Assembly: GCA_012798025.1 (NCBI GenBank)
Contig: JAAZNX010000087.1
Coordinates: 1 to 19,918, forward strand
DNA from: Methanothrix sp.
GTDB taxonomy: Archaea; Halobacteriota; Methanosarcinia; Methanotrichales; Methanotrichaceae
DNA: 19,918 nt
Direction: 5' to 3'
The number at the start of each line of letters is the position of its first letter. The first letter of the stretch is position 1. Under the pieces are notes generated by a model. It was given only the letters and a program-made list of their open reading frames with translations. It had not been told where the DNA came from and made no database searches. A program made the position numbers and the translations under genes. Below, one piece after another: positions 7,303 through 14,468 of this stretch.

Positions 7303-9087
7303 ATGATCGAAAGGTGGATCGCTCTGGCAGGTGAGGAAGGTGGGCCCGTCTCAAATAAAATGGGTGGCATATGGGATGTCGTGGATGCCGAAGCCGTAAC
7401 ACTGGCAAAGCTTGCATCTCAGGGTGTTATTGAGCGCGGCCTGAAAATTTTGGTTTTGGGACCCAACTATCCAACTTCCGGATCGGATTGGAACACAGGC
7501 AAGAACAGGGTCTCGAAGCTATCGGGATTTGATAAGCTTGAGATGGGCCCTGAGCTTGATCGCGTCATAGTTGCTTTGAGCGCAGCAGGCATCGAGACCC
7601 TCACCGGTCAGAGGACCATTGGAGGCGTTCCGATCGGATACATCCTATTCAACACAAGCTATTATCAGTCTCGCATGGTGCGCTGGAAGGACCAGGAGAT
7701 GACTCTCAACAACGCAATCAAGACTGAGGCCTTCGATCTTATGGGCCTGGACTCCATGAATTTTGAGAGGGCTCACTATGGCGCGGAGTACAACCACTAC
7801 TTGAACCTGTCATATGCAGTCTCCGAGCTTGTGCGCGGCCTCTCAATGGCCCAGGACAAGACGGCTACGAAGTACGAGGACAAGGCGATCTCGGAGTTTG
7901 CCAAATCGGTGATGCCGAAGTTGAGGGTATCTTTGCACTGTCATGAGTTTGGGGTATTTTATGCTGTGGCCAGGCTGAAAAAGCTGGGCATTCCCGTGAG
8001 AACTGTGTGCACCCTTCATGCCACTGTTCCGGGTAGGACCGCAGGCTTCCGAACACTGCAAAAAGTCGTTCAAAACGACTCCCGAATGGAACCCGGAACG
8101 CCCTTGGGCTTTGCAGCCCTGGAGGCGCTGGCTCGCTATGCAGACGTCGTAACCTTCGTGGGCGATTCGACCATGAAGGAGGCGATGCTCTTTTATCGCC
8201 TGAAGGGCATAGTCATCCGGAATGGAATCGATGTAGACGTCGAAGATATCGACTGGGACAAGAAGGATAGCTGCCGGGCCAAGATTCAGAAGTTCTTGGC
8301 CGACAATCTCTACAAGTTCTGCGATGGTCAGTGCGTGAATCCGGAAAGCATAATTCCCATCTTCACCATCTCTCGTATAGAGATTGAGAACAAAGGCTAT
8401 CCTCAGCTCCTCGACGCCCTTGTGCTTCAGGATCATTTGCTCAAACATCGGCTGATGGGCCAGCGCCGTGCCGAGGACACGAGGGTTGTATGCTTCCTGA
8501 TAGCTGCACACGGACCGAAAAACAAGGAGAAGCTTCCCCCTGGATTTCCCATAAATCTGACGCCTGAGGTACTTGTAGGCGATGAGATCCGTCTGGAGAA
8601 CATGATCAAGGAGAGGAACCTGGACGAAAAGGAGCTGATCTCAGGCAAGAGGCTTGTGGCCGCGATGCTTTATCCTCAGTGGGTTGGACCGGATGACGGC
8701 GGCCTGGGCATGCGAAGTGACGAGATCATGGCAGGATGCGTCGCTGGTGTCTTCCCTTCGCAGTATGAGCCCTTCCTGCTCACAGCTCTTGAAGCTGGCA
8801 AAGAGGGCACTCCCAGCATAGTCAGCCGGTCTGCTGGCTACAGCGATGCTCTGAAGAAGATCAAGCGCCGTGTGCCGGGCCTTGGCGGTGTGGTGATAGT
8901 AGACAATGTGGAGGCCCAGCATCAGGAGACAGTCCTGGACTATGCTCTGGCCATGGATTACTTCACATGGACCTATCTGGAGGACCAGGTCAAGTACCGA
9001 CTGCTCTGCGAAGAATCATTCTCCCTGGCCAAGCAATTCAGTTGGAAGGAACCAGTTCTGGAGTATTACAGGAATTTGGTGGTATGA
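7303..9087 (+). CDS. Glycogen synthase, GT3 family (eukaryote-like)
   Basis: 594 residues. GT3 synthases transfer glucose from a nucleotide sugar (UDP-glucose in eukaryotes) to the growing alpha-1,4 chain. GT3-like features: KMGGIWDVVDAEA near the N-terminus (19-31) matching the NKVGGIYTV loop, LHCHEFGVF (211-219), TLHATVPGRTAG, VIRNGIDVD, SRIEIENKGYPQLLDAL, and the catalytic E-x7-E in YEPFLLTALE (E489, E497) followed by GTPSIVSRSAGYSDAL. It lacks the long eukaryotic regulatory extensions. The ATG at 7303 follows GAGGT (7294-7298) with four bases spacing, which decides against an earlier in-frame ATG at 7258 inside the previous gene. Central biosynthetic enzyme of this island. Confidence 0.88.
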   Translation: MIERWIALAGEEGGPVSNKMGGIWDVVDAEAVTLAKLASQGVIERGLKILVLGPNYPTSGSDWNTGKNRVSKLSGFDKLEMGPELDRVIVALSAAGIETLTGQRTIGGVPIGYILFNTSYYQSRMVRWKDQEMTLNNAIKTEAFDLMGLDSMNFERAHYGAEYNHYLNLSYAVSELVRGLSMAQDKTATKYEDKAISEFAKSVMPKLRVSLHCHEFGVFYAVARLKKLGIPVRTVCTLHATVPGRTAGFRTLQKVVQNDSRMEPGTPLGFAALEALARYADVVTFVGDSTMKEAMLFYRLKGIVIRNGIDVDVEDIDWDKKDSCRAKIQKFLADNLYKFCDGQCVNPESIIPIFTISRIEIENKGYPQLLDALVLQDHLLKHRLMGQRRAEDTRVVCFLIAAHGPKNKEKLPPGFPINLTPEVLVGDEIRLENMIKERNLDEKELISGKRLVAAMLYPQWVGPDDGGLGMRSDEIMAGCVAGVFPSQYEPFLLTALEAGKEGTPSIVSRSAGYSDALKKIKRRVPGLGGVVIVDNVEAQHQETVLDYALAMDYFTWTYLEDQVKYRLLCEESFSLAKQFSWKEPVLEYYRNLVV

Positions 9088-9110
9088 TCTTCAATTAATA
9101 TGGGGCTCAA

Positions 9111-10319
9111 ATGAGAATAGCATATTTTAGCATCGAGTTTCCACCCAGGATCTTTGGTGGCCTTGGGGTTTACGTAGATGAGATCTCCAAAGAGATGACA
9201 TCTTTTGGAGAACGGGTCACGGTCTTCACCCTCGGGAGTGAAGAGCTCAAGAGGCATGAGGTGATGAACGGTGTGGAGGTATTCAGGGAGATCCCGATTC
9301 CGATCAGAGACGGACTGGAGATATTCCTCTCATGCGATAGCCTGTCATGGGGCAAGGGCCTGGACTTTCTTCTGGACCTTTTCAGCCTAAATCAGCTTGC
9401 TGCATCCAGGTTCATGGAGACTGGACCATTCGATCTTTGCGTAGCCCATGACTGGCTCGGCCTACCGGGAGCCATGGCGATCAAGAGAAAAGGAGTTCCA
9501 GCCATCTACCACGTCCATGGCCTTGAGGTGGGGCGGTCTGAAAACCCCAACTGGCAGATCGTAGCTTTGGAAAAGAAAGGGGCAGAGGTGGTAGACAAGC
9601 TCATAACAGTATCCCATGCAATGAAGGGACAGCTCATGGGCCTTGGAGTCCCAGAAGAAAAGATAGGCGTTTGCTACCATGGTGTTGATGTCGAATTTTT
9701 CGACCCTGTTCGGGTCGATCCGGAACGTCTGGAGGCTCTGAGAAAAAAATACGGCTTCACAAAAGATGATACTATTGTGCTCTTCATGGGTCGGCTGGAG
9801 CCCGTCAAGGGCATAGTGCAGCTATTCTCTGCCATCTCGAGGATCAGGGCAGAGAACCATAAGGTGAAGCTCCTGGCGGTAGGGAAGGGCAGCTTGGAAT
9901 GCTGGGCAAGTGAAGAGGCGAAGCGGCTTGGAGGCATCACTCTGGTCACTGAGTTTCTTGACGCAGAGGATAAGATGTACCATTACGCCCTTGCTGATCT
10001 TTGTGTTTTCCCCAGCATCTACGAGCCCTTCGGCATTGTGGCCCTTGAGGCGGCCGCCATGGGCCGAGCATCTGTGGTAGGTGCAGCTGGAACCAGCGGT
10101 CTGCGAGAGATCGTAAAGAACCCAGCAGCAGAAAGGCCCACAGGTGTTCACGTGAATGCAAGGGATCCAGCAGATATTGTCTGGGGCATCAACCTGGCGC
10201 TGGAGGATCGGGAAAGGCTGAAGTCATGGGGCGAGAACGCCAGAGCGAGGGTTCTGGAAAAGTTCACCTGGCAAAAGGCCGCAAAAAGGACTCTGGAGAT
10301 CTACAAGGAAGTAGCCTGA
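9111..10319 (+). CDS. GT4 family glycosyltransferase, glycogen synthase-like
   Basis: 402 residues with a GT-B fold. N-terminal donor-fold entry MRIAYFSIEFPPRIFGGLGVYV, whose FGGLG resembles the KTGGL loop of bacterial glycogen synthases; VAHDWLGLPGA; acceptor/donor linker HGLEVGRSEN; ITVSHAMKGQL; CYHGVDVEFFDP; FMGRLEPVKGIVQL; and the nucleotide-sugar E-x7-E in YEPFGIVALE (E305, E313). The next gene starts inside its stop (TGATG, 10317-10321), so it is co-translated with the GalT-like enzyme, and it follows GT3 synthase by 23 bases. Likely role in building alpha-glucan or a maltosyl primer; donor and acceptor cannot be read from sequence. A sucrose/trehalose-type transferase is the main alternative. 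Confidence 0.82.
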   Translation: MRIAYFSIEFPPRIFGGLGVYVDEISKEMTSFGERVTVFTLGSEELKRHEVMNGVEVFREIPIPIRDGLEIFLSCDSLSWGKGLDFLLDLFSLNQLAASRFMETGPFDLCVAHDWLGLPGAMAIKRKGVPAIYHVHGLEVGRSENPNWQIVALEKKGAEVVDKLITVSHAMKGQLMGLGVPEEKIGVCYHGVDVEFFDPVRVDPERLEALRKKYGFTKDDTIVLFMGRLEPVKGIVQLFSAISRIRAENHKVKLLAVGKGSLECWASEEAKRLGGITLVTEFLDAEDKMYHYALADLCVFPSIYEPFGIVALEAAAMGRASVVGAAGTSGLREIVKNPAAERPTGVHVNARDPADIVWGINLALEDRERLKSWGENARARVLEKFTWQKAAKRTLEIYKEVA

Positions 10320-11284
10320 TGCCGGAGATACGAAAGCATTACTTTCTGGATGAATACTGCATAATCGCAGCCGAGCGCAGGAAGAGGCCTTCGGATTTCC
10401 GGACAGCAAAACCCCCTGCTATGGATGAAAAAAGCTGCCCTTTTTGCCCAGGCAACGAGGATATGACTCCGCCAAGCGCTGTAGTTTACACGGATCTGGG
10501 CGTGCCAGTCGACGGCCCTGCGAAAATTCGCAATTGGAAGATTAGGGTATTTCCCAATCTCTTCGCTGCTATGGTGCCAAGCCCCACTCCTTCCACGACT
10601 GAGTGGGTGGCTCTGCCAGGGCATGGGCACCACGAGGTGATAGTGGACTCTCCACGGCACAATGATGCTCCTGCAGACTTCAGCCAAGAGCATATGGAGC
10701 TGCTCTTGAAGGCCTACCAAGATCGCTATGCTTATTATAGCGGTCTTGAAGGCGTCAAATATGTGTCAATCTTCAAGAACTGGGGCAAGGAAGCTGGAGC
10801 GTCCCTCTCGCACACCCATTCACAGTTAGTCTCCCTGCCCATCACGCCGCCTCAGATCAAAAGAGAGCTGGAGGCGGTCTCTTCTGCCGCTTTTTGCCCC
10901 TTTTGCAACATAGCAGAGAGGGAGAGGGCATCTCGCAGGCTTGTAGCCCAGAACGAGGGCTGGATACTCATAGCCCCTTTTTATTCACAAGTGCCATACG
11001 AGACATGGATTTTGCCTCGCAGACATATGAGCAATCTGGCTGGGATGGACAATGAGGATCGCAGGGATCTGGCGACCATACTGTGCCACGCCTTGAGATG
11101 CATCAGATCTCTCCTGAACGATCCGCCTTACAATTACATGATCTACCAGCTCCCCTCTGATTACCATCTAAACATCAGGATCCAGCCTGCAGTCTCCAAG
11201 ATAGCGGGCTTCGAGAGGGGCACGGGCATCCACATCAACTCAGTTCCTCCTGAGCAGGCTGCAGCCGAGCTTCGCCCTACCTAG
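10319..11284 (+). CDS. galT: Galactose-1-phosphate uridylyltransferase family nucleotidylyltransferase
   Basis: 321 residues. Two zinc-type Cys pairs are visible, CPFC at 40-43 and CPFC at 193-196. The HIT-superfamily active site is HTHSQ (165-169), with H167 the likely uridylylated nucleophile. The C-terminal half carries PYETWILPRRHMSNL, IRIQPAVSKIAGFERGTG and INSVPPEQAA, all typical of GalT. The ATG overlaps the GT4 stop (TGATG), fixing this start over an in-frame ATG at 10226. GalT normally swaps UMP between UDP-glucose and galactose-1-phosphate. In a glycogen island it may instead make or phosphorolyse an NDP-glucose for the synthases (inference). No galactokinase or UDP-glucose epimerase gene is seen nearby, so the Leloir role is not supported by context. 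The gene symbol reflects the family, not a proven substrate. Confidence 0.85.
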   Translation: MPEIRKHYFLDEYCIIAAERRKRPSDFRTAKPPAMDEKSCPFCPGNEDMTPPSAVVYTDLGVPVDGPAKIRNWKIRVFPNLFAAMVPSPTPSTTEWVALPGHGHHEVIVDSPRHNDAPADFSQEHMELLLKAYQDRYAYYSGLEGVKYVSIFKNWGKEAGASLSHTHSQLVSLPITPPQIKRELEAVSSAAFCPFCNIAERERASRRLVAQNEGWILIAPFYSQVPYETWILPRRHMSNLAGMDNEDRRDLATILCHALRCIRSLLNDPPYNYMIYQLPSDYHLNIRIQPAVSKIAGFERGTGIHINSVPPEQAAAELRPT

Positions 11285-11465
11285 CTTCGCCGAAAGGTTA
11301 ATCAATTATCAGTCCTATTAAGTGTAGCAAAATGTTTATTTAACCGCCCATGAATTTCATTAAGCGTGGATTTGGAGATGTAAAATGTTCCAAAAGCCCC
11401 GTATTGATTGATCTTGTAATGATTGAAGGCCAATAGCTGTAAATATTTGTGCTATCGGAGAAGAG
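11285..11465 (+). promoter_or_regulatory. Leader/promoter region of the second glycogen-type glycosyltransferase
   Basis: A 181-bp AT-rich gap. CCGAAAGG (11290-11297) followed by TTAATCAA (11298-11305) is a BRE/TATA candidate, and GTTTATTTAA (11334-11343) a second; starts near 11328 or 11364 leave a 100-140-base leader. A third TATA-like element, TGTAAATATTTG (about 11439-11450), sits directly before the gene's Shine-Dalgarno GGAG (11457-11460). The next gene is therefore probably transcribed separately from galT. Confidence 0.45.
11385..11411 (+). other. Possible leader mini-ORF (8 codons)
   Basis: ATG at 11385 with GGAG (11374-11377) seven bases upstream encodes MFQKPRID and stops at 11411. 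It lies inside the long leader of the following glycosyltransferase. Spacing of the Shine-Dalgarno is good, but an eight-codon frame can arise by chance and no conservation can be tested here. Confidence 0.15.
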
Positions 11466-12629
11466 ATGCGGATTGGAATGTTCTCCTGGGAGAGCTTGTA
11501 CTCAATAAAGGTGGGAGGTGTAGCGCCTCATGTCTCAGAGCTGTCCGAGGCCCTGGCCAGAAGAGGGCATGAGGTACATATCTTCACGCGGAGGGGCGAT
11601 TTTGAGTCGTACGATAAGATCAATGGCGTCCACTACCAGAGAGTGGATGCCGACAGCTCCGGCGACATCCTTGCTCAGATGAATCGGATGTGTGATGCTC
11701 TTTATGATCGTTTCGGTGCCGTGAAAAACATATTCGGCAGCTTTGACATATTGCACGGACATGACTGGCATCCCGTGCTGGCCTTATCCCGCATAAAGCA
11801 AGATTTTGGCCTCCCATTTGTTCTCACGATGCACAGCACAGAGTGGGGCAGGAACGGCAACAACTTTGGATATGGCATATCACAGGAGATATCTCATCGT
11901 GAGTGGCTTGGATGCTACGATGCATCGCATGTGATCGTAACCACAAGACGCATGCAGGATGAGCTTATGTGGATATACTCAGTTCCGGAAAAAAAGATTT
12001 CCATAATACCAAACGGCATAATTTTGGGAAAGCTGAAGCGAGGTCTGGATGCCGGCAGGATAAAGGAAAAGTATAAAATCCATCCACTAGCTCCTGTGGT
12101 GCTCTTTTGTGGCAGGATGAGCATCCAGAAGGGACCTGATCTCCTGGTAGAGGCCATACCCCACATTTTAAAGAAGCGGCCAGATGTCAGATTTGTCTTC
12201 ATGGGTGAGGGTGGCATGAGGGCCGAATGCGAGCGCAGGGCTCACGAGCTTGGCGTAGCAGATGCTTGCAGGTTTTTGGGATATACCACGAGTTCTGAGA
12301 AGGAGGAGCTGATCAACGCATGCGATCTGATGTGCGTTCCCAGCCGCAATGAACCCTTTGGAGTTGTCGTCCTGGAGGCCTGGGATGCCTGCAAACCCGT
12401 TGTGGCAACGGAGGCAGTGAGCATCATAAATAATTTTCAGGACGGTATTCTGGCCTACATACAGCCTGAATCCATCGCCTGGTGCATAAACCGGCTTCTC
12501 GAAAATCCCGAGGAGATGAAGAAGCTAGCTGTTGCGGGATGTAGCAGGATTGATGCAGAGTTTAGTTGGGATCGCATCTCCAAGAGGACTGAAGATGTCT
12601 ACGAGCTGGCCATAAAGCAAACCGCTTGA
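11466..12629 (+). CDS. GT4 family glycosyltransferase, glycogen/maltose-1-phosphate synthase-like
   Basis: 387 residues, GT-B fold. N-terminus MRIGMFSWESLYSIKVGGVAPHV has the GG loop for the donor sugar; ILHGHDWHPVLAL and TMHSTEWGRNGN form the acceptor side; IIPNGI, LFCGRMSIQKGPDLLVEAI and the E-x7-E in NEPFGVVVLE (E296, E304) form the nucleotide-sugar site. It resembles archaeal and actinobacterial-type glycogen/maltose-1-phosphate synthases as well as other GT4 enzymes, so the exact product is open. It ends the polyglucan island. Separated from galT by its own promoter region, so it may be expressed on a different schedule. GGAG lies five bases before the ATG. Confidence 0.82.
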   Translation: MRIGMFSWESLYSIKVGGVAPHVSELSEALARRGHEVHIFTRRGDFESYDKINGVHYQRVDADSSGDILAQMNRMCDALYDRFGAVKNIFGSFDILHGHDWHPVLALSRIKQDFGLPFVLTMHSTEWGRNGNNFGYGISQEISHREWLGCYDASHVIVTTRRMQDELMWIYSVPEKKISIIPNGIILGKLKRGLDAGRIKEKYKIHPLAPVVLFCGRMSIQKGPDLLVEAIPHILKKRPDVRFVFMGEGGMRAECERRAHELGVADACRFLGYTTSSEKEELINACDLMCVPSRNEPFGVVVLEAWDACKPVVATEAVSIINNFQDGILAYIQPESIAWCINRLLENPEEMKKLAVAGCSRIDAEFSWDRISKRTEDVYELAIKQTA

Positions 12630-12644
12630 CAGCCAGTGGTTTAA

Positions 12645-12660
12645 CCGAAAGGTTCATGAA
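12645..12660 (+). promoter_or_regulatory. BRE/TATA-like promoter of tRNA-Thr
   Basis: CCGAAAGG (12645-12652) followed by TTCATGAA (12653-12660). The predicted start, about 26 bases from the TATA centre, falls at about 12683, two bases before the mature 5' end of the tRNA. Confidence 0.45.
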
Positions 12661-12684
12661 TGGAGAGCACAAGGGGCTCTTGGC

Positions 12685-12758
12685 GCCTCGATAGCTTAGC
12701 TCGGTATAGCGCGTCCTTGGTAAGGACGAGGTCGCGGGTTCGAATCCCGCCCGAGGCT
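12685..12758 (+). tRNA. tRNA-Thr (anticodon GGT)
   Basis: 74 nt cloverleaf by eye: acceptor 12685-12691/12751-12757, D stem GCT/AGC, anticodon stem CGTCC/GGACG (12712-12716/12724-12728) with loop TTGGTAA, T stem GCGGG/CCCGC (12734-12738/12746-12750) with loop TTCGAAT. The anticodon is GGT at 12719-12721, reading ACC/ACT threonine codons. The discriminator is T (12758), as expected for archaeal tRNA-Thr, together with G1:C72 and C2:G71. CCA is not encoded and there is no intron. One oddity: acceptor position 7 (A, 12691) faces C66 (12751), a mismatch. Confidence 0.95.
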
Positions 12759-12783
12759 TAAACAATTTTGCATAGCACGCGGG

Positions 12784-13212
12784 CTAACGGGCCAGCTTCT
12801 GATTTTTATATCTCTCGTACGCGAGCCTAGAAAGCCTGTCAGCCTCCTGGTTCTCCTCCCGCGGCACCCAAACAAAGCTCACATCTTTTCCCTCAAGCAG
12901 CCTCTGTATCTTGGGCACGTACTTCTTGGAGGTGGCGGAATTTACCTTCCACTCCCCCTTCATCTGCTTGATCACAAGCTGTGAATCGCCTTTGATCACA
13001 ATCTTCTCCTCGATTCCCTCGTCCGCGATCCACTGCGCAGCAGCCATCAAGCCCTCGTACTCCGCCACATTGTTGGTCATTCCCCTGCCCTCCCCCACGG
13101 CGCGAAAGCCCTTATGAACTACCTGACCGTTCTTGAGAACCAGATAGCCAAAAGCTGCCACGCCGCAAGGATTTTTGGGATAGCAAAGTCCGTCGAAGTA
13201 GACAGTGATCAT
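12784..13212 (-). CDS. rnhA: Ribonuclease HI family protein
   Basis: 142 residues with the RNase H fold. All four catalytic acids are visible: D7 in VYFDG, E51 in NNVAEYEGL, D76 in IKGDSQLV and D125 in NQEADRLS. It would cleave the RNA strand of RNA-DNA hybrids using Mg. It lacks the basic handle region and resembles the archaeal/Bacillus YpdQ-like short class. Start: two adjacent ATGs (13215 and 13212) follow AGGAG (13222-13218); the second has the better five-base spacing. An in-frame ATG at 13269 would add 19 residues but its peptide (MDPMRKRSSHIPSTNTGEM) has no family character. It converges with the tRNA and diverges from the FAD oxidoreductase. Confidence 0.9.
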   Translation of the reverse strand: MITVYFDGLCYPKNPCGVAAFGYLVLKNGQVVHKGFRAVGEGRGMTNNVAEYEGLMAAAQWIADEGIEEKIVIKGDSQLVIKQMKGEWKVNSATSKKYVPKIQRLLEGKDVSFVWVPREENQEADRLSRLAYERYKNQKLAR

Positions 13213-13288
13213 CATTTCTCCTGTATTCGTTGAAGGTATATGAGAAGATCTCTTGCGCATCGGGTCCACGACGATGATTGGAAATCAC

Positions 13289-13300
13289 CATTTTATATAG
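13289..13300. promoter_or_regulatory. Shared TATA element between rnhA and the FAD oxidoreductase gene
   Basis: ATTTTATATAGG (13289-13300) is a good TATA box on the plus strand and CTATATAAAAT on the minus strand. Plus-strand start would be near 13321, about 44 bases before the oxidoreductase ATG. Minus-strand start would be near 13269, about 57 bases before the chosen rnhA start. No second strong TATA is seen in this gap. Confidence 0.45.
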
Positions 13301-13364
13301 GAGACTGGGCAAGATTGGCCGGAAGAAATTGCGTCAAAGATGAACAAGAGGTTGAGCAGTTAGC

Positions 13365-14429
13365 ATGAAGGTCGCAGTCATCGGAGGTGGTGTGGGTGGG
13401 GCAGAGCTGATAAGGGTTGCCTTTCCAGGCCCTCTGAAATTCACCCTAATCGAGCCCAAGAGGCAAATTGAGATGCAGGCATTGTACCCGGAGTACCTGG
13501 GCGGAGTTGCAAGGCTCAAGGAGCTGACTGCACCGCTCAAGCCTTTTTGCGAGCGAACGGGCACCGTTCATGTTCAGGAAAAGGCTTTGCGTCTGGAAGG
13601 AAACACAGTGGTCTGTGAGAAATCTCGCGTTCCGTTTGACTGTGCAGTGATTGCAACTGGCGCGGAGCAGAACTACTTCGGCATCAAGGGCGTGGAGAAC
13701 ACCTTCTCCATCAATACCCTGGAGGAGACAAAAAGGGCGCGAAGGTTCGTAGAGGACATGAACCCTGAGCGCATTATGATCATGGGTTCGGGCCTGACAG
13801 GCGTTGAGGCAGCGTCCATTCTCGCGGAGAGCCTTGATGCCAGCATCTACATCATCGAGGCCAGGGAGAGGGTCCTTCCTCTGTTCTCGCCTCAAACTTC
13901 AGCGCTTGTGGAAAAGGCGCTTTCCAAAAAAGGTGTGAACATCCTCACCTCCACCATGGTCTGCGAGATTAAGAAGGACTGCATAATGTTCGCAGACGGT
14001 ACCTGCCTGGACTGTGACATGGCCATTTGGACTGCAGGCGTCAAGCCGTCCAAGTTCGTTCAAGATCTCGATCTGCCCAAGAAGAACGGTTGGATTCTGG
14101 TGGACGAGTTCCTGCGCGCCAGGGATAATATCTTCGCCATCGGCGATGCTGCTTGGATTGAGATAGACGGCAAGCTGGCCACCAAGACAGGCCTTGAGGC
14201 AGAACGTCATGCGAAGCACGTTGCCGAGAATCTCGTGCGTCTGGCTGAGGGCAAACCAATGGAGAAGTATGCTATTCGCGCCAGCACGGACAATCAGGTG
14301 GCGCTCATATCTCTTGGCAGCGACTGCGCCGTGGGTGTGGTGGGAAAGATGTGCATCGGCGCACCGACCAGGTTGATCTACTCCCTCAAGAGCTGGATCG
14401 ATAAGTCCTTTATCAAAAGATTCAAGTGA
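13365..14429 (+). CDS. FAD-dependent pyridine nucleotide oxidoreductase, NDH-2-like
   Basis: 354 residues with two Rossmann folds. The FAD-binding loop is VAVIGGGVGGAEL (4-15), with a later CAVIATGAE segment; the NAD(P)H-binding loop is MIMGSGLTGVEAA (138-150); the second FAD motif is IFAIGDAAW with D261. The pattern matches type II NADH dehydrogenase / COG1252 proteins, which pass electrons from NAD(P)H to quinones. The C-terminus ends in an amphipathic basic segment (RLIYSLKSWIDKSFIKRF), like the peripheral membrane anchor of NDH-2 enzymes. Methanogens generally use F420H2 or ferredoxin and methanophenazine, so the true donor and acceptor are uncertain. Possible GAGGT Shine-Dalgarno lies far upstream (about 13348). 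Monocistronic; ends in a strong hairpin. Confidence 0.82.
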   Translation: MKVAVIGGGVGGAELIRVAFPGPLKFTLIEPKRQIEMQALYPEYLGGVARLKELTAPLKPFCERTGTVHVQEKALRLEGNTVVCEKSRVPFDCAVIATGAEQNYFGIKGVENTFSINTLEETKRARRFVEDMNPERIMIMGSGLTGVEAASILAESLDASIYIIEARERVLPLFSPQTSALVEKALSKKGVNILTSTMVCEIKKDCIMFADGTCLDCDMAIWTAGVKPSKFVQDLDLPKKNGWILVDEFLRARDNIFAIGDAAWIEIDGKLATKTGLEAERHAKHVAENLVRLAEGKPMEKYAIRASTDNQVALISLGSDCAVGVVGKMCIGAPTRLIYSLKSWIDKSFIKRFK

Positions 14430-14461
14430 ATGCTCCCTTCGCCCCTTGGGGCAGGGAGCAT
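14430..14461. terminator. Hairpin between convergent genes
   Basis: ATGCTCCCT (14430-14438) pairs with AGGGAGCAT (14453-14461), and GCCCC (14441-14445) faces GGGGC (14448-14452), leaving a two-base bulge and a tiny loop. It begins directly after the oxidoreductase stop and lies eight bases from the stop of the opposing binding-protein gene, so it could end or insulate both transcripts. No long U-run follows on either strand. Confidence 0.6.
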
Positions 14462-14468
14462 CAAAAGA

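Noticed and set aside
7843..8511. 222-codon minus-strand frame opposite glycogen synthase
   Set aside because: No recognisable domain and no promoter or Shine-Dalgarno; it mirrors the GT3 coding sequence.
10226..10318. Upstream extension of the GalT-like protein by 31 codons
   Set aside because: It lies inside the GT4 gene, and GalT family similarity starts at MPEIRKHYFLDEY with a TGATG junction.
12562..12765. Minus-strand frame of 67 codons containing AGFEPATSSLPRTRYTELSY
   Set aside because: This is the well-known false protein produced by translating the antisense strand of a tRNA gene, here tRNA-Thr.
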